Positions 6,761-14,834 of a stretch of DNA of 64,000 nucleotides are shown here, piece by piece. The stretch is from positions 38,376 to 102,375 of the forward strand of contig CABSCS010000003.1 of the NCBI GenBank assembly GCA_902476355.1, in the 5' to 3' direction. Below the pieces are notes generated by a model. That model did no database searches and was not told the DNA's origin. It was given only the letters and a program-made list of their open reading frames with translations. This DNA is from UMGS2069 sp900557585 (GTDB taxonomy: Bacteria > Bacillota > Clostridia > Christensenellales > UBA1242). Numbering within the stretch: position 1 is the first letter of the stretch; every line of letters starts with the position of its first letter. The translations under genes and the position numbers were made by a program.

Positions 6761-8917
6761 TTATCTGTAAACTTCATAAACATTGCCGAGAGCGCCGATT
6801 TTGTTCATGATTTCATCAAGTTGCTTGCGGTCTTGAATGCGAACACCAATTGAAAGAACAATGTCTTCGGTTTCTTTTGCTTTTTCTGTTGTGATATATG
6901 TGATATCAATATTGTTTTCTGCAATTTTTGTTGAAACCGCGTTGATAACGCCAGATGTGTTTTTTGCAATCACTTTGAAAGAAGCGTCATAAACATTTCC
7001 TGTTTTATCTTCTGTCCAACGAGTGTCTATGATACGGTCTTCTTCAAGACGTTCAAGCGCCTTGCAGTCTTTTCGGTGAATGGTTACGCCTGCTCCTCTT
7101 GAAACATATCCAACAATCTCATCGCCCGGAACTGGGTTGCAACATTTTGCAAAACGTTTTAAAAGGTCGTTGTGTCCACCAATCAAGACACCACCGTTTG
7201 TTTTTTGATGCGCTTTTTGACGCTTTGCTTTTTTCTCTTCTTTTGCAAGATTTTTAAGTTTTGTTACAACTTTTCCAAGCATTTGATGACTTGTAAGTCC
7301 GCCATAGCCAACAATGACAAACATGTCATCAACACTTTGCAAGTGAAATTGGTTTTGAATTTCTTCAATTGTGTCTTTCTCGTCAAGAAGTTGTGCCAAA
7401 GTGAAGCCATTTTGCTTTGCATAGTTTTCCAAAATGTCGCGACCAAGTTTGCTGTTTTCATCACGCTTTTCTTTCTTGAAATATGCTCTGATTTTTGAAA
7501 CTGCTTCACGACTTTTTACAATTTTGAGCCAGTCACGAGATGGTCCCCTTGTGTTTGAAGAAGTGATAATTTCAACCATGTCGCCAGTTTTAAGCGGAGT
7601 TGAAAGTGGAACCATTTTCCCATTTACTTTTGCGCCCGAACAGCGATTTCCAAGGTTCGAGTGAATTGAATAGGCAAAGTCCAAAGGAATTGAATCTTTC
7701 GGAAGTTCAATAACATCATAGTTTGGTGTGAAAACAAAAATTTCGTCTTCATAGAAGCCTTTTTGAATGTTTTCAAGAAACTGTTCTGCGTTGTCCTCTA
7801 CCTGTTTAAGTTTGGTTGACTTTGTCAGTTCGTTTCGAAGGTTTTTAAGCGCCCTTCCGGTTCCAATTGAATGAACTCCCCTTTCCTTATAAATCCAGTG
7901 AGCCGCAAGTCCATATTCGCAATATGAGTGCATTTCTTCGGTTCGAATTTGAACTTCGAAAGGAATCTTCTTTCCGTCTTCTTCATAATAAACCGTTGTG
8001 TGAAGTGACATATAAAGATTTTTCTTTGGGTTTGCAATATAGTCTTTCATTCTGCCAGGAGCAGGTGTGAAAGTGTCGCTGATTGCGCCAAGCATTGTAT
8101 AGCAGTCTTTGATATCTTTAACAATAACGCGGAGTGCCAAAATATCAAAAACATTGTCTTTGCCCTTAATTTGCCACTTTTTGAAAATTGAAAAACCACT
8201 TTTTCTTCGGCTTTGAACCCTTGCTTCAACATTGTTGATTTTTGCAAGTTCGCTTATTTTTTTGTGAAGATATTCAATTGTTCTTTCGCTCTTTTTATAA
8301 TATTCATCAAGAAAGTTATTAACATCTTTATAATCTTCTGGATAAAGATATTTAAAGCAATATTCTTCAAGTTGCTTTTTAAACAAGTTCATTCCAAGAC
8401 GCTCTGCAATTGGAACAAAAAGGTCGTTTGTAACGCTTGCAATGCGAACACGAATTGTTGGGTCTTTAATTTCAAGCGATTTCATGTTATCGAACTGGTC
8501 GGCAAGTTTCACAAAGGCAACTCTTGCATCTCCGCCCATTGCAAGAAACATTTTGCGGAGTTTTTCGGCGTTTTTAGGCTCGATATAATATGCTTTTTTC
8601 ACCATTGAAAGTTTTGTGAGACCTTTCAAAATGTCTAATACTTCATTTCCAAAATTGTCTGAAATTTCTTTTTCGGTTGTATCGGTGTCGTCAAGCAAGT
8701 CATGCAAAAAGCCACAGATAACAGTTTGTTCATCTGCTTTGAAATCTACAAGCGTGTTTGCAATGTTGAAAGAGTGAACAATGCATTCTTCCCCATTTTC
8801 ACGAAATTTGCCGTCCAGTTTTTTGCTTGCAAAATCAAACGCAAGCAAAATTTTTGAAACACCCTCGGGTGAATATAGTTTTTCAATTTTGTCGTTAAAT
8901 GTTTGATTCAGTTCCAT
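6761..8917 (-). CDS. rel: Bifunctional (p)ppGpp synthetase/hydrolase
   Basis: The long RelA/SpoT homologue that makes and breaks down the starvation signal (p)ppGpp in the cytoplasm. Of 718 aa, the HD hydrolase domain has H48 and H72-D73 (HDLLDDT). The synthetase domain follows at about 235-350 (FDILALRVIV, GRMKDYIANPK, VQIRTEEMH). Then come a TGS domain near 395-455, the Cys-rich segment RFAKCCNPVPGD near 590, and a C-terminal ACT domain. The usual E-D-T of the hydrolase site is D-D-T here. Length is normal. The binding site AAGGTG precedes ATG 8917; the gene has its own terminator. Confidence 0.93.
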   Translation of the reverse strand: MELNQTFNDKIEKLYSPEGVSKILLAFDFASKKLDGKFRENGEECIVHSFNIANTLVDFKADEQTVICGFLHDLLDDTDTTEKEISDNFGNEVLDILKGLTKLSMVKKAYYIEPKNAEKLRKMFLAMGGDARVAFVKLADQFDNMKSLEIKDPTIRVRIASVTNDLFVPIAERLGMNLFKKQLEEYCFKYLYPEDYKDVNNFLDEYYKKSERTIEYLHKKISELAKINNVEARVQSRRKSGFSIFKKWQIKGKDNVFDILALRVIVKDIKDCYTMLGAISDTFTPAPGRMKDYIANPKKNLYMSLHTTVYYEEDGKKIPFEVQIRTEEMHSYCEYGLAAHWIYKERGVHSIGTGRALKNLRNELTKSTKLKQVEDNAEQFLENIQKGFYEDEIFVFTPNYDVIELPKDSIPLDFAYSIHSNLGNRCSGAKVNGKMVPLSTPLKTGDMVEIITSSNTRGPSRDWLKIVKSREAVSKIRAYFKKEKRDENSKLGRDILENYAKQNGFTLAQLLDEKDTIEEIQNQFHLQSVDDMFVIVGYGGLTSHQMLGKVVTKLKNLAKEEKKAKRQKAHQKTNGGVLIGGHNDLLKRFAKCCNPVPGDEIVGYVSRGAGVTIHRKDCKALERLEEDRIIDTRWTEDKTGNVYDASFKVIAKNTSGVINAVSTKIAENNIDITYITTEKAKETEDIVLSIGVRIQDRKQLDEIMNKIGALGNVYEVYR

Positions 8918-8929
8918 GTTGTCACCTTA

Positions 8930-8966
8930 AAAATAAAGGCTTGAACCAAAGTTGTTCAAGCCTTAT
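8930..8966 (-). terminator. Terminator after the propeller lipoprotein gene
   Basis: Stem AAGGCTTGAAC / GTTCAAGCCTT (11 bp), followed on the minus strand by TATTTTT; it lies just upstream of rel. Confidence 0.85.
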
Positions 8967-8970
8967 AAAA

Positions 8971-10329
8971 TTATTCTTTGATTCCGATAAATTCTGCTTC
9001 GTAAATTTCTTTATCTTTACCGTCGTCATCTTTCTCTCCACGTTCAGCAGGAGTTTTAAGATTGATTCTATAAAGATAGGTTTGTTTTTTAGATGAATCG
9101 GTATACATTCCATAAACATAACCATTGTTGATTTCAGGAGCAATCAAATCTGATGCTTCGTCGATTGATGTTGTTGAAAGTTTAGTTTCAACCATTTCAT
9201 CATCGGTTGCGTTTTTGAATTTGATTTTGTAAACATTTTTTGAATATAGATAAATCAAATAGTCGCCATCAATACCAATGAATTTTACGTTATCTCCGTT
9301 TGAGAAATCTGTAATGATTGTTGATTCTTGGGTTCCATTTTTCCAAGAGATTGTGCGAAGTGTGTCGTTATCTACAACCAAAACACTGTTTGCATCATCT
9401 TCAAGGAAAAGGATGTTTTCATAGTTTTTATAGCAAACAACATCTGCAATCTCGAAAGAAAGAGTGTCTTCGCCATTTGTGATTTTTGCAGAATAGATAT
9501 ATGAATTCAATGAATATACAAGTCTGCCCGCTCTGATGGTTAAAAGTGTAACACTTTCACCCTCGCTGATTTTTTGCTCACCAGTTCCGTCAGCCTTGAT
9601 TTTATAAACTCGAACTCCATGTTGAATTTCGCCATTTTCTTCATATGAAAGTGTAAAGAAAATGTATTGGTCTGCCAAAGAAAGTTCAGTTTTGCTTTCG
9701 CCAGCGTTATCGCTGAAAATTGCACTTTTAACGTTTTCTTTTGTGAAAAGAGTTTGAACTTTGTCGCCAATGCAAATTGATTTCAATGTTGCACTTGTTT
9801 TTTCATATACAACAAGGTTAAGATTTTCGCCGTCTTTATAATAGGTATATGTCAAAGTGTCGTCGCTTGATGCTGAAACATAAAGAAGTTGATCTTTATT
9901 CTTTTTAAGGTCATATCTTCTGAACTCAGTTTTTCCAGTAAGCATTTCGCCAGCCTTGTTTTTGTCTCGGCATGGAGTTGAATAATAGAGGAAATCTCCA
10001 AAAATAAAGATTTGTCCGTTTTTGAATCCAACAAGACGATCTACAACTCTTTCATATGAGTCTTTAACAACATTTCCGTTTTCATCAAGTTGTGCTTTAT
10101 AGATTGCACCTTGAACAAGTTTTCCTGTGTTGTTATCTTCGTCGTTTGTTTTTGTTCCGTTGATAAAATAAACATATCCATTATATGTTACAGAAACACC
10201 ACCATTTGACACAACGCCAGTTGTATCATTTGTTGTTTTGCTTAAATTTGTGTTTCCACATGCAGTGAAAGCAAGCAAACTTACAAAACAGATCATGAAT
10301 GCAAAGATTGATTTTAAAACTTTTTTCAT
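8971..10329 (-). CDS. Lipoprotein with predicted beta-propeller (DUF5050-like)
   Basis: A 452-aa exported lipoprotein. The signal peptide MKKVLKSIFAFMICFVSLLAFTAC ends in a lipobox with Cys24 as the lipidated residue. The mature part has repeated segments in which short beta-strand clusters contain YFING/YFTLS/YLIYLYS patterns, as in DUF5050-type propellers. No enzyme motif is visible and the role is unknown. It is transcribed alone from a near-perfect promoter overlapped by a palindrome, so it is probably tightly regulated. Confidence 0.7.
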   Translation of the reverse strand: MKKVLKSIFAFMICFVSLLAFTACGNTNLSKTTNDTTGVVSNGGVSVTYNGYVYFINGTKTNDEDNNTGKLVQGAIYKAQLDENGNVVKDSYERVVDRLVGFKNGQIFIFGDFLYYSTPCRDKNKAGEMLTGKTEFRRYDLKKNKDQLLYVSASSDDTLTYTYYKDGENLNLVVYEKTSATLKSICIGDKVQTLFTKENVKSAIFSDNAGESKTELSLADQYIFFTLSYEENGEIQHGVRVYKIKADGTGEQKISEGESVTLLTIRAGRLVYSLNSYIYSAKITNGEDTLSFEIADVVCYKNYENILFLEDDANSVLVVDNDTLRTISWKNGTQESTIITDFSNGDNVKFIGIDGDYLIYLYSKNVYKIKFKNATDDEMVETKLSTTSIDEASDLIAPEINNGYVYGMYTDSSKKQTYLYRINLKTPAERGEKDDDGKDKEIYEAEFIGIKE

Positions 10330-10349
10330 TGTAAATTTTCCTTTTAGCC

Positions 10350-10368
10350 TTATTTAGTACCTAAATAA
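10350..10368. promoter_or_regulatory. Palindromic operator candidate
   Basis: TTATTTAG-TAC-CTAAATAA, a perfect 8+3+8 inverted repeat. It begins at the last base of the -10 box and covers the expected transcription start of the lipoprotein gene, a classic repressor position. The repressor is unknown. Confidence 0.55.
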
Positions 10369-10396
10369 TATTAAACTTCTTTCACCATTTTGTCAA
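10368..10396 (-). promoter_or_regulatory. Promoter of the propeller lipoprotein gene
   Basis: Minus strand TTGACA (10391-10396), exact 17-nt spacer, TAATAT (10368-10373). Strong sigma-A type promoter. Confidence 0.8.
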
Positions 10397-10414
10397 CTAT
10401 AATTTCAAAATGCA

Positions 10415-11152
10415 TCACACAAAACATATATCTGCGTCTGTTGCACGCCTAAGTTGCAGAAAAATTCCACAATTTGGTTGCTTTTCACATGCAAAAAACT
10501 GAAAAGCACTTTCATTTTCAAGCGAAATGTTTTCAATTTCTCCTTTAAAGCCAATAGTAATTGCAAAAGCGATGTTATTTTTATATACAATGCCAGCAAA
10601 TCCACAGTCGTCACCTTCTCCAATTTTAACAAACTTTGAACTTGGAATTTTGTTTTCCAAAGGTTTATAGCGCTTGTTCATCATAAAGATTGTTTGAACT
10701 TGTCTTTTGGTTTGGTCAAAAAACATGTTCTCTTCTTTTTGAAACATTTTGAGCACTATTGAAGAAACAATCAAATTTTTATCAAAACTTGAAAGATATT
10801 TTTTTTGTTTTGAAAGTTCTTGAAACTTGGATATAATCTTTTCATTTTTGGTTTGCATATTTGAAATTGTTCCAATCTTTCCAAATAAAGTTTTTTGATT
10901 GTTTTTAAGCACAAAAAAATATTCATTTTCATTAAAAAAATCGTCATGAAAAATAAATTCTCTTTTCTTTGACAGGTCAAGACAAAAGCATTTTACTTTT
11001 AAATATACAAAAAGCCATCCCTGCTTTTCTTTGAAAAGTGAAACACAAAGTTTAACTTTTTCGGCTTCTTTTTTCATTTCAACAAAAGCAACCGGAAGCC
11101 CCGAAAAAGCCAAGTTTTCATATAAAGAAACAATTTTTCTTTCATATTCCAT
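10415..11152 (-). CDS. Hypothetical protein, 245 aa
   Basis: Family not recognised. It is a soluble protein rich in Phe, Lys and Glu, without signal peptide or clear motif; the C-terminal third (FAGIVYKNNIAFAITIGFKGEIENISL) looks like a beta domain. I chose ATG 11152 because TATAAT (11159-11164) ends exactly 6 nt before it; there is no SD site, so the mRNA is probably leaderless. The longer frame to 11203 would start inside the rsmA terminator. It lies downstream of rsmA but beyond that terminator. Confidence 0.6.
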   Translation of the reverse strand: MEYERKIVSLYENLAFSGLPVAFVEMKKEAEKVKLCVSLFKEKQGWLFVYLKVKCFCLDLSKKREFIFHDDFFNENEYFFVLKNNQKTLFGKIGTISNMQTKNEKIISKFQELSKQKKYLSSFDKNLIVSSIVLKMFQKEENMFFDQTKRQVQTIFMMNKRYKPLENKIPSSKFVKIGEGDDCGFAGIVYKNNIAFAITIGFKGEIENISLENESAFQFFACEKQPNCGIFLQLRRATDADICFV

Positions 11153-11164
11153 GAAAATATTATA

Positions 11165-11200
11165 TAAAAAAACAACAATCAATATAAAACTGATTGTTGT
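11165..11200 (-). terminator. Terminator after rsmA
   Basis: Stem ACAACAATCA / TGATTGTTGT with a 9-nt loop, followed by seven T on the minus strand. Confidence 0.85.
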
Positions 11201-11246
11201 CATATTTTGTATTTTTATTTGGTTTTTTATTTGTTTTTATACAATT

Positions 11247-12038
11247 TTATTTGAAAAGCAAACAATAAATTTCATAAAGACTTGAAACCGAAAGATTGTC
11301 GGCACGGTCTTTTGAAGAAAAATTGCTGTTTTCAAGTTTTTTGTCTATTTCTTCTTTTGAAAGATTATATGCACTTGAAATGTTGTTTGCCAAAGTTTTT
11401 CTTTTCATTTTGAAAACATTTTGCAAAAACAAAGAAAATTCTTTTTCATATGGATTTTTCTTCAAATCAAAACGAACAATTGCACTGTCAACATTTGGCA
11501 TTGGTGTGAACATTTTTCGGTTTACCTGTCTTGTGATTTTTGCCTTTGCATAGGCAGAAACATATGCAGAAAAATAGCCATATGCCGAAGATTTCTCATC
11601 TGCAACCAAGCGCTCGGCAACTTCTTTTTGAACCATTACAACAACGGTTTCGGGCGCGTGCTCCATTTCAAAAAGTTTTGACAAAATTGGAGTTGTAATA
11701 TAATATGGCAAATTCGCAACAACCTTAAACTTTTCACCAACAAGAGCAAAAATTTCTTTTTCGGAAAAACTTAAAAAGTCACCAAAAACAAACTGAACAT
11801 TATCCTTTCCCGCAAATTTTTCATTCAATAGTGGAATAAGTTCTTTGTCAATTTCAAAAGAAACAACCTTTTTTGCATGGCAAGAAAGTGGTTCGGTTAA
11901 AGCGCCAGCACCAGTACCAATTTCCAAAACCACATCATCACTTGTGATTCCCGCATCGTTTACAATGCTTTCAAGCAAATTTTTGTCGGTTAAAAAGTTT
12001 TGTCCAAATTTCTTTTTAAAGTTGTGATTTATTTCCAT
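11247..12038 (-). CDS. rsmA: 16S rRNA dimethyladenosine transferase
   Basis: RsmA (KsgA) dimethylates two adjacent adenosines near the 3' end of 16S rRNA during 30S assembly, using S-adenosylmethionine. The 263-aa protein has GQNFL near residue 13, the SAM loop VLEIGTGAGALTEPL at about 39-53, and the catalytic NLPYYITTPI at about 109-118. Length is normal. It starts 1 bp after the tatD stop codon, so the two are co-transcribed as tatD-rsmA, as often in Bacillota. Confidence 0.95.
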   Translation of the reverse strand: MEINHNFKKKFGQNFLTDKNLLESIVNDAGITSDDVVLEIGTGAGALTEPLSCHAKKVVSFEIDKELIPLLNEKFAGKDNVQFVFGDFLSFSEKEIFALVGEKFKVVANLPYYITTPILSKLFEMEHAPETVVVMVQKEVAERLVADEKSSAYGYFSAYVSAYAKAKITRQVNRKMFTPMPNVDSAIVRFDLKKNPYEKEFSLFLQNVFKMKRKTLANNISSAYNLSKEEIDKKLENSNFSSKDRADNLSVSSLYEIYCLLFK

Positions 12039-12039
12039 C

Positions 12040-12807
12040 TTATTCTCTCTTCATCTTTTTATAAACATCATAGGTGTTTTCAATTGTCTGTTTGCAAAAT
12101 GCATCAAAGTCCATTTCAAGTTCATCTGCAATTTTTTGTGCGGTATATTTCACCCTTGCAGGCTCGTTATATCTTCCTCTCATTGGTTCGGGTGACAAAA
12201 ATGGCGCGTCTGTTTCAACGCAAATGCGATTTACTGGAATGTTTTTAATGAAACTTCTGTCATAATTTTTAAAAGTTGCATTGCCAGCAAACGAAATGTT
12301 AAAACCAAGGTTAAGATATTTTTGAGCATATTCCCCATCTTCGCAAAAACAATGCATCATTGAAGGTTTCACAATGTCTTTTTCGTGTTCTTTCAAAATT
12401 TGATAGGTGTCTTCTGCTGAATCGCGCGAATGAATGCAAACAGGAAGATTGTGCTTCTTTGCAATTTCGATTTGCTTTATGAAAAGTTCTTTTTGCTTGT
12501 CTTTATTGTCACTTCTTGTGTGATAATCAAGTCCAATTTCACCAATTGCAACAACCTTGTCACTGCTTGCCAAAGAATCTATAATTTCAAGGTCTTTTTC
12601 AGTTGAATTATTCGCCTCGTCTGGATGAATTCCAACAGAACAATAAATGTTTTCGTGTGTGCTTGCAAAAGCCTCTGCCTCTATTGAACTTTTAGCATCA
12701 ACCCCAATTGTAACAATTTTTTCAAGCCCGTCTTCTTTCATGTTTGAAACGACTTTGTCTGTGTCGATAAAATCATATAAAATGTGGGCATGCGAATCTA
12801 TAAGCAT
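12040..12807 (-). CDS. tatD: TatD family metal-dependent hydrolase (DNase)
   Basis: TatD-type enzymes are TIM-barrel metallo-hydrolases with 3'-5' DNase activity. The 255-aa protein shows all family motifs in order: DSHAH near the start, GIHPDEA, GEIGLDYHT, CIHSRDS, and ETDAPFLSPEPMRG. The start is ATG 12807 with AAAGGAG 7 nt upstream; the longer frame to 12900 overlaps the divergent spmA region and has no binding site. First gene of tatD-rsmA. Confidence 0.92.
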   Translation of the reverse strand: MLIDSHAHILYDFIDTDKVVSNMKEDGLEKIVTIGVDAKSSIEAEAFASTHENIYCSVGIHPDEANNSTEKDLEIIDSLASSDKVVAIGEIGLDYHTRSDNKDKQKELFIKQIEIAKKHNLPVCIHSRDSAEDTYQILKEHEKDIVKPSMMHCFCEDGEYAQKYLNLGFNISFAGNATFKNYDRSFIKNIPVNRICVETDAPFLSPEPMRGRYNEPARVKYTAQKIADELEMDFDAFCKQTIENTYDVYKKMKRE

Positions 12808-12854
12808 TTTCTTTCTCCTTTCATATTTCCGCCATAAAAACCATATCATATAGC

Positions 12855-13445
12855 ATGAACAAAGTTTGGCTTTCTCTTCTTGTTTTGAGCATTGTTGCAT
12901 TGCTGTTCGTTGACCCGGGCGGTGTTTTGCTTGGGCTCACAAACGCATCGAACAAAGCAGTTAAACTTTCGCTTGAACTTTGTGCAATTTATGCGGTTTG
13001 GATTGGTATTTTTTCAATCATGGAACAAACTGGAATTTCAAAATGGTTTTCAAAAATTCTTTCACCATTTGTAAACCTTATTTTTGGCAAGAAAAACATT
13101 TCTGAAAAAAGCCGAACCTATATTTCAATGAGCATGAGTGCAAACATGCTTGGCATGGGCGGGGCTGCCACCCCTCTTGGAATAAAGGCCATGGAAAGTT
13201 TGCAAGAGGACAACAAAAACAAAGATGAAGTGTCCTATCCAATGACCATGCTTATTATTATAAGTTCAACAGTTCTTCAATTTTTGCCAACTTCTATCAT
13301 GGGACTGATGAGTTCGTCTGGAAGCAAAAATCCAACTTCAATCATTCTTCCCGCAATTTTAACCAGCATTTGTTCATCTGTTGTTGGAATTATTCTTGTG
13401 AAACTGTGGCACCTGATTTCCTCTAAAAGGAAGAAACGCAAATGA
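12855..13445 (+). CDS. spmA: Spore maturation protein SpmA (nucleoside-recognition/gate domain)
   Basis: SpmA, with SpmB, is needed for normal dehydration of the spore core in Bacillus; both are membrane proteins with a gate domain. The 196-aa protein has membrane helices at both ends and the conserved block MSMSANMLGMGGAATPLGIKAMESLQ (about residues 91-116). No SD site precedes ATG; TATCAT at 12844-12849 lies 5 nt before it, so the mRNA may be leaderless. Its stop overlaps the spmB start (ATGA). Confidence 0.88.
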   Translation: MNKVWLSLLVLSIVALLFVDPGGVLLGLTNASNKAVKLSLELCAIYAVWIGIFSIMEQTGISKWFSKILSPFVNLIFGKKNISEKSRTYISMSMSANMLGMGGAATPLGIKAMESLQEDNKNKDEVSYPMTMLIIISSTVLQFLPTSIMGLMSSSGSKNPTSIILPAILTSICSSVVGIILVKLWHLISSKRKKRK

Positions 13446-13929
13446 GCACATATATCATTCCAATCATTCTTATTCTACTCTTTATTTATTGTTTTGTAAC
13501 CACTTTATTTCGGGCGCAAGAGGCGCGGTTGATCTTTGCATTTCAACCTTTCCATATTTGGTTGCAATTTTCATTGCTGTTGAACTTTTCAAAATCAGCG
13601 GACTGAACACTCACATTGCAAACTTCGTGCGTCCCGTTTTCAATTTTCTCGGCATTCCAACCGAACTTGTGGACTTTATGATTATTCGTCCATTTTCAGG
13701 TTCTGGAAGCATGGCAATGCTTCGTGAACTTTATGCAACCTATGGCGCAGACAGTTACGTTTCACACTGCGCAAGCGTGATTGTAAGTGCAACTGACACG
13801 GTTTTCTATATCGTTGCGGTATATTTTTCAACCATAAAAGTGAAAAAACTCAAAGCAACCATTCCCCTTGCTCTTATAAGTTGTTTTATTGGAAGTTTGC
13901 TTGCATGCTTTTTCTGCCGATTTATATAA
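13442..13929 (+). pseudogene. spmB: Spore maturation protein SpmB, frame disrupted near the N-terminus
   Basis: The natural start ATG 13442 overlaps the spmA stop and reads MSTYIIPIILILLFIYCFV, the expected first membrane helix. After about 13490 the homology continues in the -1 frame (FISGARGAVDLCISTFPYLVAIFIAVELFKISG...), which is open to 13929 and holds the rest of SpmB. The two frames overlap around T-rich 13481-13510. The distance between the two homologous blocks also looks a few residues short, which suggests a small deletion or a base lost in a T run. It could be a pseudogene, a programmed shift, a TTG start at 13489, or a sequencing error. Confidence 0.75.
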
Positions 13930-13956
13930 AAAAGCCAGCACAAAATGCTGACTTAA
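13928..13956. terminator. Bidirectional terminator between spmB and the methyltransferase gene
   Basis: Stem AAGCCAGCA / TGCTGACTT (one G-T) with loop CAAAA, and a T run on the minus side. It serves two convergent genes and overlaps the end of the methyltransferase gene. Confidence 0.7.
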
Positions 13957-14645
13957 AAACTATCGGTTGAATATTTAAAATCTTCTGCAAAAATTGCCTT
14001 TGAGATGCGAAGACCTTTTTTGCCATATTTGGTACCCATCATCAGAAAAACCGCCGGTTCTGCCTTTTCGTTTGGATATACAATGCAAAGTTTTTTTGGT
14101 TCAATATGATGTTTTCGAAAAGCACACATCACATCAACAAGGCGGTCTGCCTTGTGAACAATATAGAACTTTCCGCCATATTTCAAAACTTTTTCGGCGT
14201 TTTCCAAAATCGAATCAAGGTTTGTTTCAATTTCATGGGTTGCAATTGCAATTTCTTGATTGTCGCTGTGGTCGCCACCTTCCATATATGGTGGATTGCA
14301 AAACACAACATCGGCGAATGCTCTTGGAACAAAATCAAGACACTTTTCAAGCGGTGCATTTATAACTTGAATTTGTTTTTCAAGATTGTTCAGTTCCACC
14401 GAGCCCGCAAACATGTCTGCAAGGCGTTTTTGAATTTCAAAAGCACAAATGCTTGTCGGATTTTGTTTCTTTGAAAGCAAAATGGAAATCACGCCTGAAC
14501 CGGCACAAAATTCAACAACTTTGTCGGTTTTGTGACACTTTATATAGTTTGCAAGAAAAACCGAGTCAGATGTGAAACAATAGCCCTCTGGTGCTTGATA
14601 AATTTTCAGATTTTTAAACCCAAGGTCAAGAATTTCTTGTTTCAT
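13953..14645 (-). CDS. tRNA1(Val) A37 N6-methyltransferase family (YabB/TrmN6-like)
   Basis: A Rossmann-fold SAM-dependent methyltransferase of 230 aa. The nucleotide motif is VEFCAGSGVISILLSK and the catalytic motif of N6-adenine enzymes is CNPPYMEGG. The N-terminal YQAPEGYCFTSDSVFLANYI is typical of the YabB/TrmN6 family. ATG 14645 overlaps the ferredoxin stop (TAATG), so translation is coupled. Gene order holB-ricT-X-yabB matches Bacillus subtilis, with a ferredoxin in place of yabA. Substrate is inferred from the family. Confidence 0.85.
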   Translation of the reverse strand: MKQEILDLGFKNLKIYQAPEGYCFTSDSVFLANYIKCHKTDKVVEFCAGSGVISILLSKKQNPTSICAFEIQKRLADMFAGSVELNNLEKQIQVINAPLEKCLDFVPRAFADVVFCNPPYMEGGDHSDNQEIAIATHEIETNLDSILENAEKVLKYGGKFYIVHKADRLVDVMCAFRKHHIEPKKLCIVYPNEKAEPAVFLMMGTKYGKKGLRISKAIFAEDFKYSTDSF

Positions 14646-14815
14646 TATTTCGCCTGTGGTGCGCCAACTGGGCAAACTGCTGCGCAAGTTCCGCAAGAAA
14701 TGCATTTTGCTGGGTCAATTGTAACTTTTCCGTTCACCATTGAAATTGCCTCAACTGGACAAGAAGCAATGCATGCTCCACATTTAATGCAAGCGTCTGT
14801 AATTTGATATGCCAT
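14645..14815 (-). CDS. 2[4Fe-4S] ferredoxin, 56 aa
   Basis: A small electron carrier of the clostridial type. It starts MAYQITDACIKCGACIASCP and carries a second cluster motif CISCGTCAAVCPVGAP: two CxxCxxCxxxCP sets. ATG 14815 has AGGAG 9 nt upstream; the longer frame to 14926 is only a read-back into the ricT tail. It sits between ricT and the YabB-like gene. RicT in Bacillus works in a complex with Fe-S clusters, so a functional link is possible but only inferred. Confidence 0.92.
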   Translation of the reverse strand: MAYQITDACIKCGACIASCPVEAISMVNGKVTIDPAKCISCGTCAAVCPVGAPQAK

Positions 14816-14834
14816 TTTATTTTTCTCCTGTTTT

